Assembly (NCBI GenBank): GCA_934273635.1
Contig: CAKQSV010000001.1
Location: forward strand, 62,001-126,000
Direction of reading: 5' to 3'
DNA: 64,000 nt
Source of the DNA: an uncultured Alphaproteobacteria bacterium
Lineage (GTDB): Bacteria > Pseudomonadota > Alphaproteobacteria > RF32 > CAG-239
A program made the translations under genes and the position numbers. The notes beneath the pieces were generated by a model. It did no database searches and was not told the DNA's origin. It saw only the letters and a list, made by a program, of their open reading frames with translations. Of the stretch, positions 10,732 to 18,997 are shown piece by piece (the stretch's first letter is position 1; each line of letters opens with the position of its first letter).

Positions 10732-10804
10732 AACAACGTTCTTTTCATAAAATCTAAAGTTTGGCGTGACCGCCTATTGTATTTTAAAATGTTTTTATTA
10801 TAAT

Positions 10805-12184
10805 ATGTTCGCGGTTACTTTAACTGTAATTTTATTATTTGTAAATGGTACCTTTGCAATTATGATATATCAACTGACGAAATTAGCTTTATCCCGCGAT
10901 GTTTTTACAGATATTGCCAATAGGTTTGATGCTTTTGTCAACAAGACCGAAAACTTTTTATACACGACCGACAATATTCATATTTTATCATTATTGGCTG
11001 CGGCACTGATTGTGGTGTCGGTGTTTTTTGCCGTGCTTTACATCGGGGTGAAGCTGTTTGCTTTTGTTTGCAGTATCGGGGAAAAGAAAAAAAGCACCGA
11101 AAACAAAAAAGATGAACCGGAGCAGGAACCGGAGCCTGAGGCGGAAGACAGCGCCCTGGCGTCTGAACTGCAATCAGAACTAGATAAAAGCGATAAATTT
11201 CTTAAACCCAGTCTTGAAAAACTGAACGCCGACGCTTTGGTGATTGAGCAGGAAAATAAAATTCAGACCGCGGAGGAAGACACTAAGGAAACGCATTTGA
11301 GCAAAAAAGAGAATCCGGCGTTTGCGCTGGACTGGCAGAAGTCTTCCATAAATAAAGCGAACGGAAATCAAGACAGTCGATTGGTGCTCAAAAAAAATAT
11401 ACGCGATTTGATTTGCATGATTGTCAATATGCTCGGGCATAATATCGACGAGCTGAAAATCGCGCAGGCCTTGATGTTTCGCTGCAAGGAAGACTGGTCG
11501 GAGGAATCGATTTTGCAGTTGGTGCGCGCGATTAAAGAATTTTTGGATTTGTGCAATCAGGCGGCGTTTGACAATGTGCGACGCCTCAAAGACCTGCCCA
11601 GTGACGAAGAGTGTATTTTGCGACTGATTGCCGGCGACGCCTCGTATGCCATGGCGTTGTTGGAGGCTTTGTTAGACGACCGTATCAATCAGGCCGTCGC
11701 CCTGAAAAACACCGACAAACGACACGAGATTTTTCAACAGGCGGCGCAATATTCCTGCTGTTTTGGCACTCTGGCAGAAATTAATGACGCCGGTTTGGCG
11801 GCAGCGTCTTTTGAGTTGGCGATTGAAATGTGTCCGGACAGCACCGTCGCATGGAGCCGTTGCGCCGAGGTATATCGCCAAAACGGACAGGTTGAGAAAG
11901 CCAACTGGGCTTATCGCAATGTGTTGAAATTGGCGCAACAAAACAATGACGCGCAACAAGAAGCTAACGCCAACAAGTTTTTGTCGCAATATCTTTATGA
12001 TTTGGGCGACAGCGTGAAAGCCTCGCAACTTTATATGCAAAGCAAAAACTATTATGATTCTATCGGGATTAACCGTCCGCTTGACCGTAAAGAACTGGAA
12101 ATTTTGGAGCAAATAGACTCATCTGACTCGGAAAAAATCATCCAGTCGGTGCTCGGAATCCGTCAAAACTTAAACAACCTTTGA
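10805..12184 (+). CDS. Membrane-anchored TPR-like protein
   Basis: Two hydrophobic segments lie near the N terminus (MFAVTLTVILLFVNGTFAIM, then ILSLLAAALIVVSVFFAVLY). They are followed by a low-complexity acidic linker of EPE repeats and a helical C-terminal half with TPR-like stretches (AWSRCAEVYRQNGQVEKANW). The layout resembles the other EPEP-linker membrane protein at 49847. The partner is unknown. A GTG at 10766 would add 13 residues, but I chose the ATG at 10805, which begins exactly at the hydrophobic segment. The stop lies inside tsaB on the other strand (15-base convergent overlap). Confidence 0.65.
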   Translation: MFAVTLTVILLFVNGTFAIMIYQLTKLALSRDVFTDIANRFDAFVNKTENFLYTTDNIHILSLLAAALIVVSVFFAVLYIGVKLFAFVCSIGEKKKSTENKKDEPEQEPEPEAEDSALASELQSELDKSDKFLKPSLEKLNADALVIEQENKIQTAEEDTKETHLSKKENPAFALDWQKSSINKANGNQDSRLVLKKNIRDLICMIVNMLGHNIDELKIAQALMFRCKEDWSEESILQLVRAIKEFLDLCNQAAFDNVRRLKDLPSDEECILRLIAGDASYAMALLEALLDDRINQAVALKNTDKRHEIFQQAAQYSCCFGTLAEINDAGLAAASFELAIEMCPDSTVAWSRCAEVYRQNGQVEKANWAYRNVLKLAQQNNDAQQEANANKFLSQYLYDLGDSVKASQLYMQSKNYYDSIGINRPLDRKELEILEQIDSSDSEKIIQSVLGIRQNLNNL

Positions 12185-12844
12185 TTTGACGCAAACATCC
12201 GGCGCGCGCAGATAAAGCGGTTTGGGATAGTTGTGGCGTTTTTGACGGTAGCGTTCCAATCCGCATAAAGCCAAATCTTTAATATCAACATGACCGCAAT
12301 CAAGAATAGCGTGCAGGCTCAAACCGGTTTTAACGTTCAAAAAGCGTTCAACGCCATCGCCGATAAAAGTGACTTTGGTGCCGCGCAGTTGAGCGATAAT
12401 ATCCTCTTTGAGCGCCGCGGAAGGCTCGGTCAACGGGTGAAGATGCGCGTCAAACAGCTGATAGTAAAAATCTTCGCGTTTGGTCTCAATAATCACGGCA
12501 TTAACCGGCGCGATTTCTTCAGGCGTCCAGACCAGACCGCGAATATAAGCCTCAAACGCCGTCACCCCCATAACCTCAAGGTGCGGGCAAGCCAAACCGA
12601 AAGCTCTGGCCGCGGAAATACTCGAGCGCACGCCGGTGAAAGACCCGGGGCCGGTGCAAACACTAATCAAGCCCAAATCCTTAAAGGTCAGATTTTGCGC
12701 TTTTAGCAAATCGGCAATCGCCGGCATCAGAGTTTCGGCCTGTCCGAAATCCATTTCTTGCACAAAGGTGCTCAAGCACTGTTCGTCCTTAAACAAGGCT
12801 ACGGAACAGCAAGATGAGGTGGTGTCAAAGGCTAATTCGTACAT
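12170..12844 (-). CDS. tsaB: tRNA threonylcarbamoyladenosine biosynthesis protein TsaB
   Basis: TsaB is the non-catalytic partner that pairs with TsaD in making t6A at position 37 of ANN-decoding tRNAs. The 224 residues show the ASKHA fold starts: LAFDTTSSCCSVALF at residues 4-18 and the strongly conserved CTGPGSFTGVRSSISAARAFGLA near residue 63. The usual alphaproteobacterial neighbour (rimI) is not next to it. The gene stands alone on the minus strand. Confidence 0.95.
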   Translation of the reverse strand: MYELAFDTTSSCCSVALFKDEQCLSTFVQEMDFGQAETLMPAIADLLKAQNLTFKDLGLISVCTGPGSFTGVRSSISAARAFGLACPHLEVMGVTAFEAYIRGLVWTPEEIAPVNAVIIETKREDFYYQLFDAHLHPLTEPSAALKEDIIAQLRGTKVTFIGDGVERFLNVKTGLSLHAILDCGHVDIKDLALCGLERYRQKRHNYPKPLYLRAPDVCVKSKVV

Positions 12845-12931
12845 TTTTGTTCACTTCTATACTTTTTGATTGGCATATTGGTGTTTTATATTATATTTTC
12901 TTATAATAAACAATAGGATTGTGCTAAAAAA

Positions 12932-14614
12932 ATGAACAGTGAATTGCTCCTTGATATGTTTTATGCCGCGCCGGAATTATGGTATATCATTTTCTCGGTC
13001 TTTTTGCTGTTGTTCGGCATGTTGCTGTATTTTGAAATAAAAGTGCTGAAACTTACGCAAAAAAATTATTTTATCAATCGTGACCGTGAGCGTTATGCCG
13101 AAACGCTTTATGCCTCTAAGGACGGTTATTTTGCTTTTATTTATCCCGACGAGAAAGTCAACGATCCGCAGACATTTGTGAAAGAGCGTTGCTCGCGCCG
13201 ACTGGCAGTGATTTTGGATCTGCCGAACGGCACAGCCTCAAGTTTTGACGATATTTTGCGCTGTTTTTATAAGGAAGACGCTAAAAAAATTCAAAAATAT
13301 GTCAGTCTGCTCAAGGAAGACGGCGTGTCTTTTGAAGAAACGTTCAGCCTTAAGAACAATAATCGGGTTTTGAACCTGACGGGCGCGCGTATCAATGCCA
13401 ATGACGGCAATTTGTATTGCGACATGATTTGGTTTAGAGATGTGAGTAAAGACGCCAACAAAATCGCGCTGTTGGAAAACGACAAGGCCCAAGCCATTAC
13501 CGTCAATCGGCAGTTGGAAGACATTATCGACAATCTGCCTTATCCGGCATGGCTGAGGGATGAAAACCTTAATCTTGCCGCCGTCAATAAAAAATATTTA
13601 GACTTTGTGAAAGGCGCGAATAAATATGACGTGATTCAGCACCAGATTGAAATATCGGGCATTAACAGCGAGAGCGTGTCTAAAAGTCTGGCTGTCACGG
13701 CGCAAGCACTCAACCGCACGCAAAAGCACGATGTCAGTCTGATTAAAAACGGACAACACTGCTCGTTTGAGGTGTGGGAATCGCCGTTTCATCTGGGAGA
13801 ATATTTGGATAAAATCCGCACGGTCGGCACGTTGATTGATATTACAGAATTAGACAGCCTTAAACGTAATTTAAAACTCCACCAAAACGCGCACCTTGAA
13901 ATTTTGGGCACGTTAGGAACGGCGTTTGCGGTGTTTGACAACAATTATAAGCTCTCGTTTTATAATCAGGCGTTTATTCGTTTGTGGCACTTGGACGCCA
14001 AGTGGTTGGAAAGTGCCCCGACTTACACCGCCTTTTTGGAAAACATTCGTGAAAAACGTTTGCTCCCCGAGGTGCCTGATTTTCGGATGTATAAATCGGA
14101 CGAGCTGAAAGCCTTTAACTCGGTTTTAGAGCCCAAAGAAGATATGCTCCATTTGCCCAACGGCAACACTATTCGGCGCGTGCGTTCGCCCCACCCCATG
14201 GGCGGACTGGTCTTTGCTTTTGAAGACGTTTCCGACCGTTTGGCAACCAGACGCGCTTATAATTCTTTGTTACAGGTGCAGGAGGAAATTCTTAATAATT
14301 TGTTTGACGGCGTTATTATCTTTGGTTCTAACGGTCGTTTAAAAGCCTGCAACCAGACTTATCTTAGCCTATGGAAACTTGATGAGCTGATTGTGCAAGA
14401 AGAACCCAGCTTGTCGGAACTGCTGGATAAGGAAAAACATTTCTTTAGCAATTTTGAAAATTGGCAGGAGTTGAAGGAAGATATTATCGCCCACCTGATG
14501 AACGCGAATACCAGAACTTTTCGTTTGGTCAGAAGCGATGGCGTTAAAATAGAAATATTATCCTCTCTGCTTTGTGACGACTCAATTATGGTCACTAACA
14601 AAATCTTGAATTAG
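12932..14614 (+). CDS. PAS-domain membrane sensor protein lacking a kinase domain (DivL-like N-terminal part)
   Basis: The 560-residue product has one N-terminal membrane segment (about 15-36) and at least three PAS-like domains. These begin near residue 198 (EDIIDNLPYPAWLRDENLNL), 325 (LGTLGTAFAVFDNNYKLSFYNQAF) and 450 (NNLFDGVIIFGSNGRLKACNQTY). This is the sensory architecture of DivL-type PAS histidine kinases in alphaproteobacteria. However, translation stops right where the dimerisation and ATP-binding domains would follow, at about the end of the third PAS domain. No H-box or N/G-box can be seen, and the next gene does not supply them. It may be a true truncated sensor or a gene that lost its kinase. 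Confidence 0.75.
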   Translation: MNSELLLDMFYAAPELWYIIFSVFLLLFGMLLYFEIKVLKLTQKNYFINRDRERYAETLYASKDGYFAFIYPDEKVNDPQTFVKERCSRRLAVILDLPNGTASSFDDILRCFYKEDAKKIQKYVSLLKEDGVSFEETFSLKNNNRVLNLTGARINANDGNLYCDMIWFRDVSKDANKIALLENDKAQAITVNRQLEDIIDNLPYPAWLRDENLNLAAVNKKYLDFVKGANKYDVIQHQIEISGINSESVSKSLAVTAQALNRTQKHDVSLIKNGQHCSFEVWESPFHLGEYLDKIRTVGTLIDITELDSLKRNLKLHQNAHLEILGTLGTAFAVFDNNYKLSFYNQAFIRLWHLDAKWLESAPTYTAFLENIREKRLLPEVPDFRMYKSDELKAFNSVLEPKEDMLHLPNGNTIRRVRSPHPMGGLVFAFEDVSDRLATRRAYNSLLQVQEEILNNLFDGVIIFGSNGRLKACNQTYLSLWKLDELIVQEEPSLSELLDKEKHFFSNFENWQELKEDIIAHLMNANTRTFRLVRSDGVKIEILSSLLCDDSIMVTNKILN

Positions 14615-14682
14615 ACAAACATACTTGACAAAACCAGCAGACAAGCATAGACTGATAAACGAGGTTGTGTTGGAGGATTGAT

Positions 14683-15525
14683 ATGGACGACGATGCCCTT
14701 AATCAGAATTTTGAGTGGAAAAAAAAGACTTTTGGAAAAAAAGAACGGTTGTCTCGAAGAATAGACGCGCAACAGGCGACCTTATTTGACGCTAACAAAA
14801 AAAGCAATTTCACCGCGCCGATACCGGCTACCGCGCCAAGCAAAGAACGGTTTAGCTCTCACTTGAAAAAAATGCGCAAAATCATTAAAAACGCCGTGGA
14901 TGACGATGATGACGACGAAAATGAAGAAATTTTTGTTGCCGACCCGATGATTGACGAGCTTAATCGCGAGTTGAACAGCAACCCTTTGTTGCAGGCTCTG
15001 AGCGAAACTGAAGCGAAAGCCGCTCGACAGCAAAAACTGCTTGATGAAATTAAACAACAGCAGGCCGCCGGCAAAATCGCCGCGATTAATACGCTCAACA
15101 CTTTAGCGGCGCAGAACGGTTTGCCTAAGTTGTCAAAACGCGCGATATCCGAAAATATGCAGGCAAACGGATGGGGCAACGAAACTTTTAAAGGAGTGTT
15201 GGAGCGAGAAATTGCGCCGAACGTTAAAACCGGCGTTTTCACGCCCAATCCCGAAAAAGTGCAAAAGCTGATGAAAGGCTTGAAACGCTTGAAGAAAATC
15301 GGTGGTTTCAGCGCTGTTCAGGGGATGAAAATCAGTGAGGTTATTCATATTACCGACACCCGCCACAATGACCGCAAAGTAGCGCAACTTTTGCTCAAAA
15401 AAACCGGTCGAAAACCCAATAAATCTCAGGACAAACGTTTTAACAACAAGGATAAACAACCCGCCAAGCTCAGTTTTAAGAGCCTGTTAAAGTCAAAGCA
15501 AGAGCGCGAGGCTACGAGAGTTTAG
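14683..15525 (+). CDS. Unknown charged, mostly helical protein
   Basis: A 280-residue protein rich in Lys, Asp and Glu with no signal peptide or membrane segment. A run of acidic residues (DDDDDENEE) lies near residue 85 and the C terminus is strongly basic (KKTGRKPNKSQDKRF). The ATG at 14683 is favoured because TGGAGGATTGAT precedes it, a good ribosome binding site. I do not recognise the family. Basic tail and acidic patch suggest nucleic acid or protein contacts, which is inference only. Its 3' end overlaps the J-domain gene on the other strand by 14 bases. Confidence 0.65.
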   Translation: MDDDALNQNFEWKKKTFGKKERLSRRIDAQQATLFDANKKSNFTAPIPATAPSKERFSSHLKKMRKIIKNAVDDDDDDENEEIFVADPMIDELNRELNSNPLLQALSETEAKAARQQKLLDEIKQQQAAGKIAAINTLNTLAAQNGLPKLSKRAISENMQANGWGNETFKGVLEREIAPNVKTGVFTPNPEKVQKLMKGLKRLKKIGGFSAVQGMKISEVIHITDTRHNDRKVAQLLLKKTGRKPNKSQDKRFNNKDKQPAKLSFKSLLKSKQEREATRV

Positions 15526-16060
15526 CCAACAGAGCGCTGTAAGCATTGGTGAGTTTTTTGAACATTTCTTCGGCATTTTTATCACCCTGATTGACATCGG
15601 GGTGATATTTTTTGACCAATTTTTTGTATTGGCGTTTGAGCGACGCAATGCTCAAATCATTATACTCCAACTCCATCATACGTATCCACTCGCGCTCCTC
15701 CGCCGTAAAAAAGGTTTCAGGCGCAGCCTCGCTGAACTCTTCGGCGTATTCACTGAAAAAGCCGAACGCATCCTTAAAATTGTAGCCGCGGCGATATTTG
15801 ATTTTTGACTTGCCGCCGTTAAAGTGCATTTTGGCACGCGCGCGTTTTAACTCCTCGTCATCGTCTGAATCCGCGTAATAATTCCACTTAGCGTTGTATT
15901 CTTGCACGTGTTCCAAGCAAAACCAGTAGTATTCTTTGAGTTTTTTATCTTTCGGGGCGCGGTAGATTCCGGCTTTGTTGCAACCTTCGTGGTCGCATTT
16001 GCGTTCAACGTCATCTGTTTGCGGAGCGAAATATTTGCGTGTGCGAGTTGTTTTTTTCAT
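15512..16060 (-). CDS. J-domain protein with C-terminal DnaJ domain
   Basis: The last 55 residues are a J domain with the essential His-Pro-Asp (KKYHPDVNQGDKNAEEMFKKL), which stimulates DnaK ATPase. The N-terminal part has a Cys/His cluster (CDHEGC near residue 22, then FCLEH near 47) that could bind zinc. J-domain proteins with the domain at the C terminus and this N-terminal module are common in alphaproteobacteria; their client is not known. It is distinct from the CbpA-like gene at 38781 and dnaJ at 59275. Confidence 0.85.
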   Translation of the reverse strand: MKKTTRTRKYFAPQTDDVERKCDHEGCNKAGIYRAPKDKKLKEYYWFCLEHVQEYNAKWNYYADSDDDEELKRARAKMHFNGGKSKIKYRRGYNFKDAFGFFSEYAEEFSEAAPETFFTAEEREWIRMMELEYNDLSIASLKRQYKKLVKKYHPDVNQGDKNAEEMFKKLTNAYSALLAKLS

Positions 16061-16183
16061 TTATTCTTATTTATTTTTCAAAAAAATCTGTTTTTAGTTG
16101 TATTTAAATCTTATTACTTATATTATTACTCCATTAGCTATTGAATAGCAAGCACTGTTATTTATTTTGACGGCTGAAGAACC

Positions 16184-16489
16184 ATGATAATTTTACAAAA
16201 CAAAATATTAATGATTAATAACCGACGCACGAGTATGAGGCTTTGTTCCGAGGAGTGGGGTGCGTTGAAAGATATTTGCCAAAAAGAACATATTCACCGC
16301 AATCAGTTGATTGAACAACTCGACCGACTCAAGAGCCAAAACGAAGGGCTGACATCGCTGACCAGATTGTTTTTACTGATGTACTACAAATCGTTGGCTT
16401 CAGATTTGGAAATCACCAAAAAAAACAAAAGTCTCTATCCGATTATTCTGGAAAAAATTAAACTTGCGGGCATTACTCAAATAAAGTAA
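16184..16489 (+). CDS. Ribbon-helix-helix domain protein (RHH_4 type)
   Basis: A 101-residue protein matching the alphaproteobacterial ribbon-helix-helix family (PF13467-like): RRTSMRLCSEEWGALKDICQKEHIHRNQLIEQLD gives the beta strand (TSMRL) and two helices. Longer C-terminal helices follow. It is probably a DNA-binding regulator, with unknown targets. Another ATG at 16211 (MINNRRTSM) begins closer to the domain and may be the true start; neither has a clear ribosome binding site. Confidence 0.75.
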   Translation: MIILQNKILMINNRRTSMRLCSEEWGALKDICQKEHIHRNQLIEQLDRLKSQNEGLTSLTRLFLLMYYKSLASDLEITKKNKSLYPIILEKIKLAGITQIK

Positions 16490-16555
16490 TTGTCAAGCAG
16501 GCAATATCTTCTTATAATCCTTATCATTGAAAGAATTGTGTAGGACGATTTGCGT

Positions 16556-17392
16556 ATGCCGGAACTGCCAGAAGTTGAAACAATTAAAACCGCCGTGCAA
16601 AAGGCTTTGGGGCACGCCGAAATTAAGGACGTGACCGTCAATGAGCGCCGTTTGCGGGTGCCTGTCGCGGAGGATTTTGCCGCGCAGCTCAAAGGGCGGA
16701 AAATTGTCGACTATCGGAGAATCGCCAAATATATCGTGATTGATTTAGACAATCGCCACTCACTGATTATACATCTGGGCATGAGCGGAAGGATTAAGCT
16801 TTCCGACACGTTGCCGCCCACGGAAAAGCACGACCACATTGTTTTTGCCACCACGAGCGGTTATATGGTGTATAACGACGCGCGGCGGTTTGGTCTGTGT
16901 GTGATTGCGGAATCGGATAATCTGTCTGCGAATCCGCTTTTCAAACATATCGGCGTTGATCCGTTTGACAACCAACTTGACGGCGCGTATTTGTTCGACA
17001 AACTCCGCCACAAAAGTGTTGCCGTTAAACAAGCGTTGCTCGACCAAAGTTTGATATGCGGAATCGGCAATATTTATGCCTCGGAGGCGTTGTTCGGGGC
17101 GCGGATTTTGCCCACGCGGACGGCAAACTCACTCAGTCTTGAAGAGTGCGAGGTCTTGGTCGCTCAGGTGCGGCAAGTGTTGCAACAGGCGATTGCGGCA
17201 GGCGGCTCGACTTTGCGGGATTATCGCAAGCCGGACGGCAGTTTGGGATATTTTCAGAATCGGCACTGCGTTTATAACAAAACCGGCGAACGCTGCCCCG
17301 ACTGCACCTGCGACCTTGCCGCGACCGGCGGAATCAGAAAAATTGTTCAAAACGGGCGCTCAACTTATTTTTGCGCCACCAAACAGAGGTAA
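16556..17392 (+). CDS. mutM: Formamidopyrimidine-DNA glycosylase
   Basis: MutM/Fpg removes 8-oxoguanine and formamidopyrimidines and nicks the DNA. The start is fixed by chemistry: the mature N-terminal proline and Glu must follow Met (MPELPEVETI), so the ATG at 16556 is right and a TTG two codons upstream is not. Other conserved parts are LGMSGRI near residue 75 and ICGIGNIYASEALF near 168 (helix-two-turns-helix). The C-terminal zinc finger has CPDC but ends in FCATKQR, where a Cys normally stands four residues from the end, so one ligand appears replaced by Lys. mutM upstream of enoyl-CoA hydratase and rpsT is a common alphaproteobacterial order. Confidence 0.95.
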   Translation: MPELPEVETIKTAVQKALGHAEIKDVTVNERRLRVPVAEDFAAQLKGRKIVDYRRIAKYIVIDLDNRHSLIIHLGMSGRIKLSDTLPPTEKHDHIVFATTSGYMVYNDARRFGLCVIAESDNLSANPLFKHIGVDPFDNQLDGAYLFDKLRHKSVAVKQALLDQSLICGIGNIYASEALFGARILPTRTANSLSLEECEVLVAQVRQVLQQAIAAGGSTLRDYRKPDGSLGYFQNRHCVYNKTGERCPDCTCDLAATGGIRKIVQNGRSTYFCATKQR

Positions 17393-17397
17393 ACAAA

Positions 17398-17769
17398 ATG
17401 TTCAAACGGCTGTGCTCTTTATTTTTTTTGATGATGATTGTCGGCTCGGAGGCTCTGGCCAAAGCGCCGGCGTTTATTGACGGGTTGGAGGATATTCCGC
17501 TGATGAAAGGTTTGGTTCAGAAAACCGATGAGACCGTCTCTTTCGGTAATGAAGAATCTCGTTTTGTTGAGGTTTCTCTATCCTCAAGTAAAGTCGGATT
17601 CAAAGCCGTGGAAAAGTTTTATAAAGAATCGTTGCCGCAGTTGGGGTGGACTTATCAGGGCTCTGCCGACAACACCGTTATTTTCTATCGTGACAGCGAA
17701 TCCCTGAATATTCATAAAGAAGACAGCAAGCCGTTGAAAATTCGCATTATCGTTAAAAACAGAATCTAA
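17398..17769 (+). CDS. Exported protein of unknown function
   Basis: The 123-residue product begins with a signal peptide (MFKRLCSLFFLMMIVGSEALAK, cleavage likely after ALA) and is otherwise a small mixed alpha/beta domain with VEVSLSSSKVGFKAVEKFYKESLPQLGWTYQG, a pattern seen in small periplasmic proteins where a helix precedes G-W. It lies 5 bases after mutM and 12 before the enoyl-CoA hydratase, so it is part of that operon. The exact function is unknown. Confidence 0.75.
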   Translation: MFKRLCSLFFLMMIVGSEALAKAPAFIDGLEDIPLMKGLVQKTDETVSFGNEESRFVEVSLSSSKVGFKAVEKFYKESLPQLGWTYQGSADNTVIFYRDSESLNIHKEDSKPLKIRIIVKNRI

Positions 17770-17781
17770 AAGGAAGCTAAA

Positions 17782-18531
17782 ATGAAAATTGATTATATTG
17801 CCGCAGAAGTTCGTGAAAATATCGGAATCATCACGCTTAACAATCCGCAGACTCTCAATTCGATCAACGAAAAAATGTTGGGAGAACTGAGCTGGCAAGT
17901 CAGCGAGTTTGAAAAAAACGAGCAGGTCAAGGTTATGGTGATTAAAGGAATCGAAAAATCGTTCGCCGCGGGAATCGACATCAAGGAATTGGCCGCCAAT
18001 TTAGGCAACGCACAAGACATTATGCGAAATATGCAAAAGCATTTTGACACCCTGCGCAATGCTCGCAAACCCATCATTGCCGCCATCTCGGGTTTTGCTT
18101 TGGGAATCGGCTGCGAGATTGCTTTGAGTTGCGATATTGTTTTGGCATCAGACAGCGCCCGTTTTGGTCTGCCGGAACTGAGCATCGGATTGTTGCCTTG
18201 CTTTGGCGGCTGTCAAATGTTGGTGGAGCGTATCGGCAAGGCCAAAGCTATGGATATGATTTTAACCGGACGCGCCATTTCAGCCGAAGAGGCGGAAAGC
18301 GCCGGTCTGGTCAGCCGTGTGGTTTCGGAAATATCCATGAGCGAAGAATACACCAAAATCGCTCGGAGAATCGCCGCATTACCTCAAGACACCGTCGCCG
18401 TTGCAAAAAAAATCATTAAACATAGCGAGCAAACGACTCTTGAGAATCTGTTGGCGCTGAATTGCATAGAATCCGGCACTTTCAAAAATACACTGCTTAA
18501 CTTTGCCAGAAAAAAGCAGTCTGCCTCGTAA
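17782..18531 (+). CDS. Enoyl-CoA hydratase/isomerase family protein
   Basis: A 249-residue crotonase-fold protein. The oxyanion-hole stretch is AAGIDIKELAANL near residue 56. Both glutamates of typical enoyl-CoA hydratases seem present: in GIGCEIALSCD near residue 112 and in FGLPELSIGLLPCFGG near residue 132. It would hydrate trans-2-enoyl-CoA during fatty acid or related acyl-CoA breakdown. The position between mutM and rpsT is conserved in many alphaproteobacteria. Confidence 0.92.
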   Translation: MKIDYIAAEVRENIGIITLNNPQTLNSINEKMLGELSWQVSEFEKNEQVKVMVIKGIEKSFAAGIDIKELAANLGNAQDIMRNMQKHFDTLRNARKPIIAAISGFALGIGCEIALSCDIVLASDSARFGLPELSIGLLPCFGGCQMLVERIGKAKAMDMILTGRAISAEEAESAGLVSRVVSEISMSEEYTKIARRIAALPQDTVAVAKKIIKHSEQTTLENLLALNCIESGTFKNTLLNFARKKQSAS

Positions 18532-18566
18532 AAATCATAAAAAAACCGCTTGTGGTGATAATTTTT

Positions 18567-18596
18567 GTTGACTTATCGCCGCCTGTGAGTTTATAA
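18567..18596 (+). promoter_or_regulatory. Sigma-70-type promoter of rpsT
   Basis: TTGACT at 18567-18572 and TATAAA at 18591-18596 are separated by 18 bases. Together they lie 56 bases before the rpsT ATG. Confidence 0.55.
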
Positions 18597-18651
18597 AGCT
18601 AGTCAGAATTATAAATTTGTTTTAACTATCTAATTTGTAGGAATAAGAAAA

Positions 18652-18912
18652 ATGGCCAATCATAAATCGGCAAAAACAAGAATTATCAGAAACAATAAAA
18701 GAAGCATCATCAACGGTGCTCGCAGGAGTCGTGTTCGCACTTTCGTTAAAAAAGTTCTCGCTGCCGTTCTGGAAAAGAATAAAGAAGCTGCCGCAGCCGC
18801 TTTCAAAGTTGCAGAGTCTGAGTTGATGAAAGCCGTCAGCAAAGGCGTGTTCAAAAAGAATACCGCTTCTCGCACTGTTTCTCGTCTTTCTAAAAAAGTG
18901 AAAGATCTTTAG
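18652..18912 (+). CDS. rpsT: 30S ribosomal protein S20
   Basis: The 86-residue basic protein begins MANHKSAKTRIIRNNKRSIINGARRSRVRTFVKK, unmistakable for S20, which binds 16S rRNA early in 30S assembly. It is helical and Lys/Ala-rich throughout, with the family's usual length. GTAGGAATAAG upstream supplies a ribosome binding site. A strong terminator follows. The neighbouring dnaA gene is in the same orientation beyond a 1.3 kb gap. Confidence 0.97.
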   Translation: MANHKSAKTRIIRNNKRSIINGARRSRVRTFVKKVLAAVLEKNKEAAAAAFKVAESELMKAVSKGVFKKNTASRTVSRLSKKVKDL

Positions 18913-18938
18913 TCTTATAAGAAATTTCATCTACTTCA

Positions 18939-18997
18939 AAAGCGCAAAATTCCGTATCCTATCTTTTTGATACAGGTTGTGGGATTTTGTGCTTTTT
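18939..18997 (+). terminator. Strong terminator after rpsT
   Basis: AAAGCGCAAAATTCC (18939-18953) pairs with GGGATTTTGTGCTTT (18981-18995), a 15-pair stem with G-U wobbles and a long loop that itself contains GTATC/GATAC arms. A T run follows. Confidence 0.8.
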
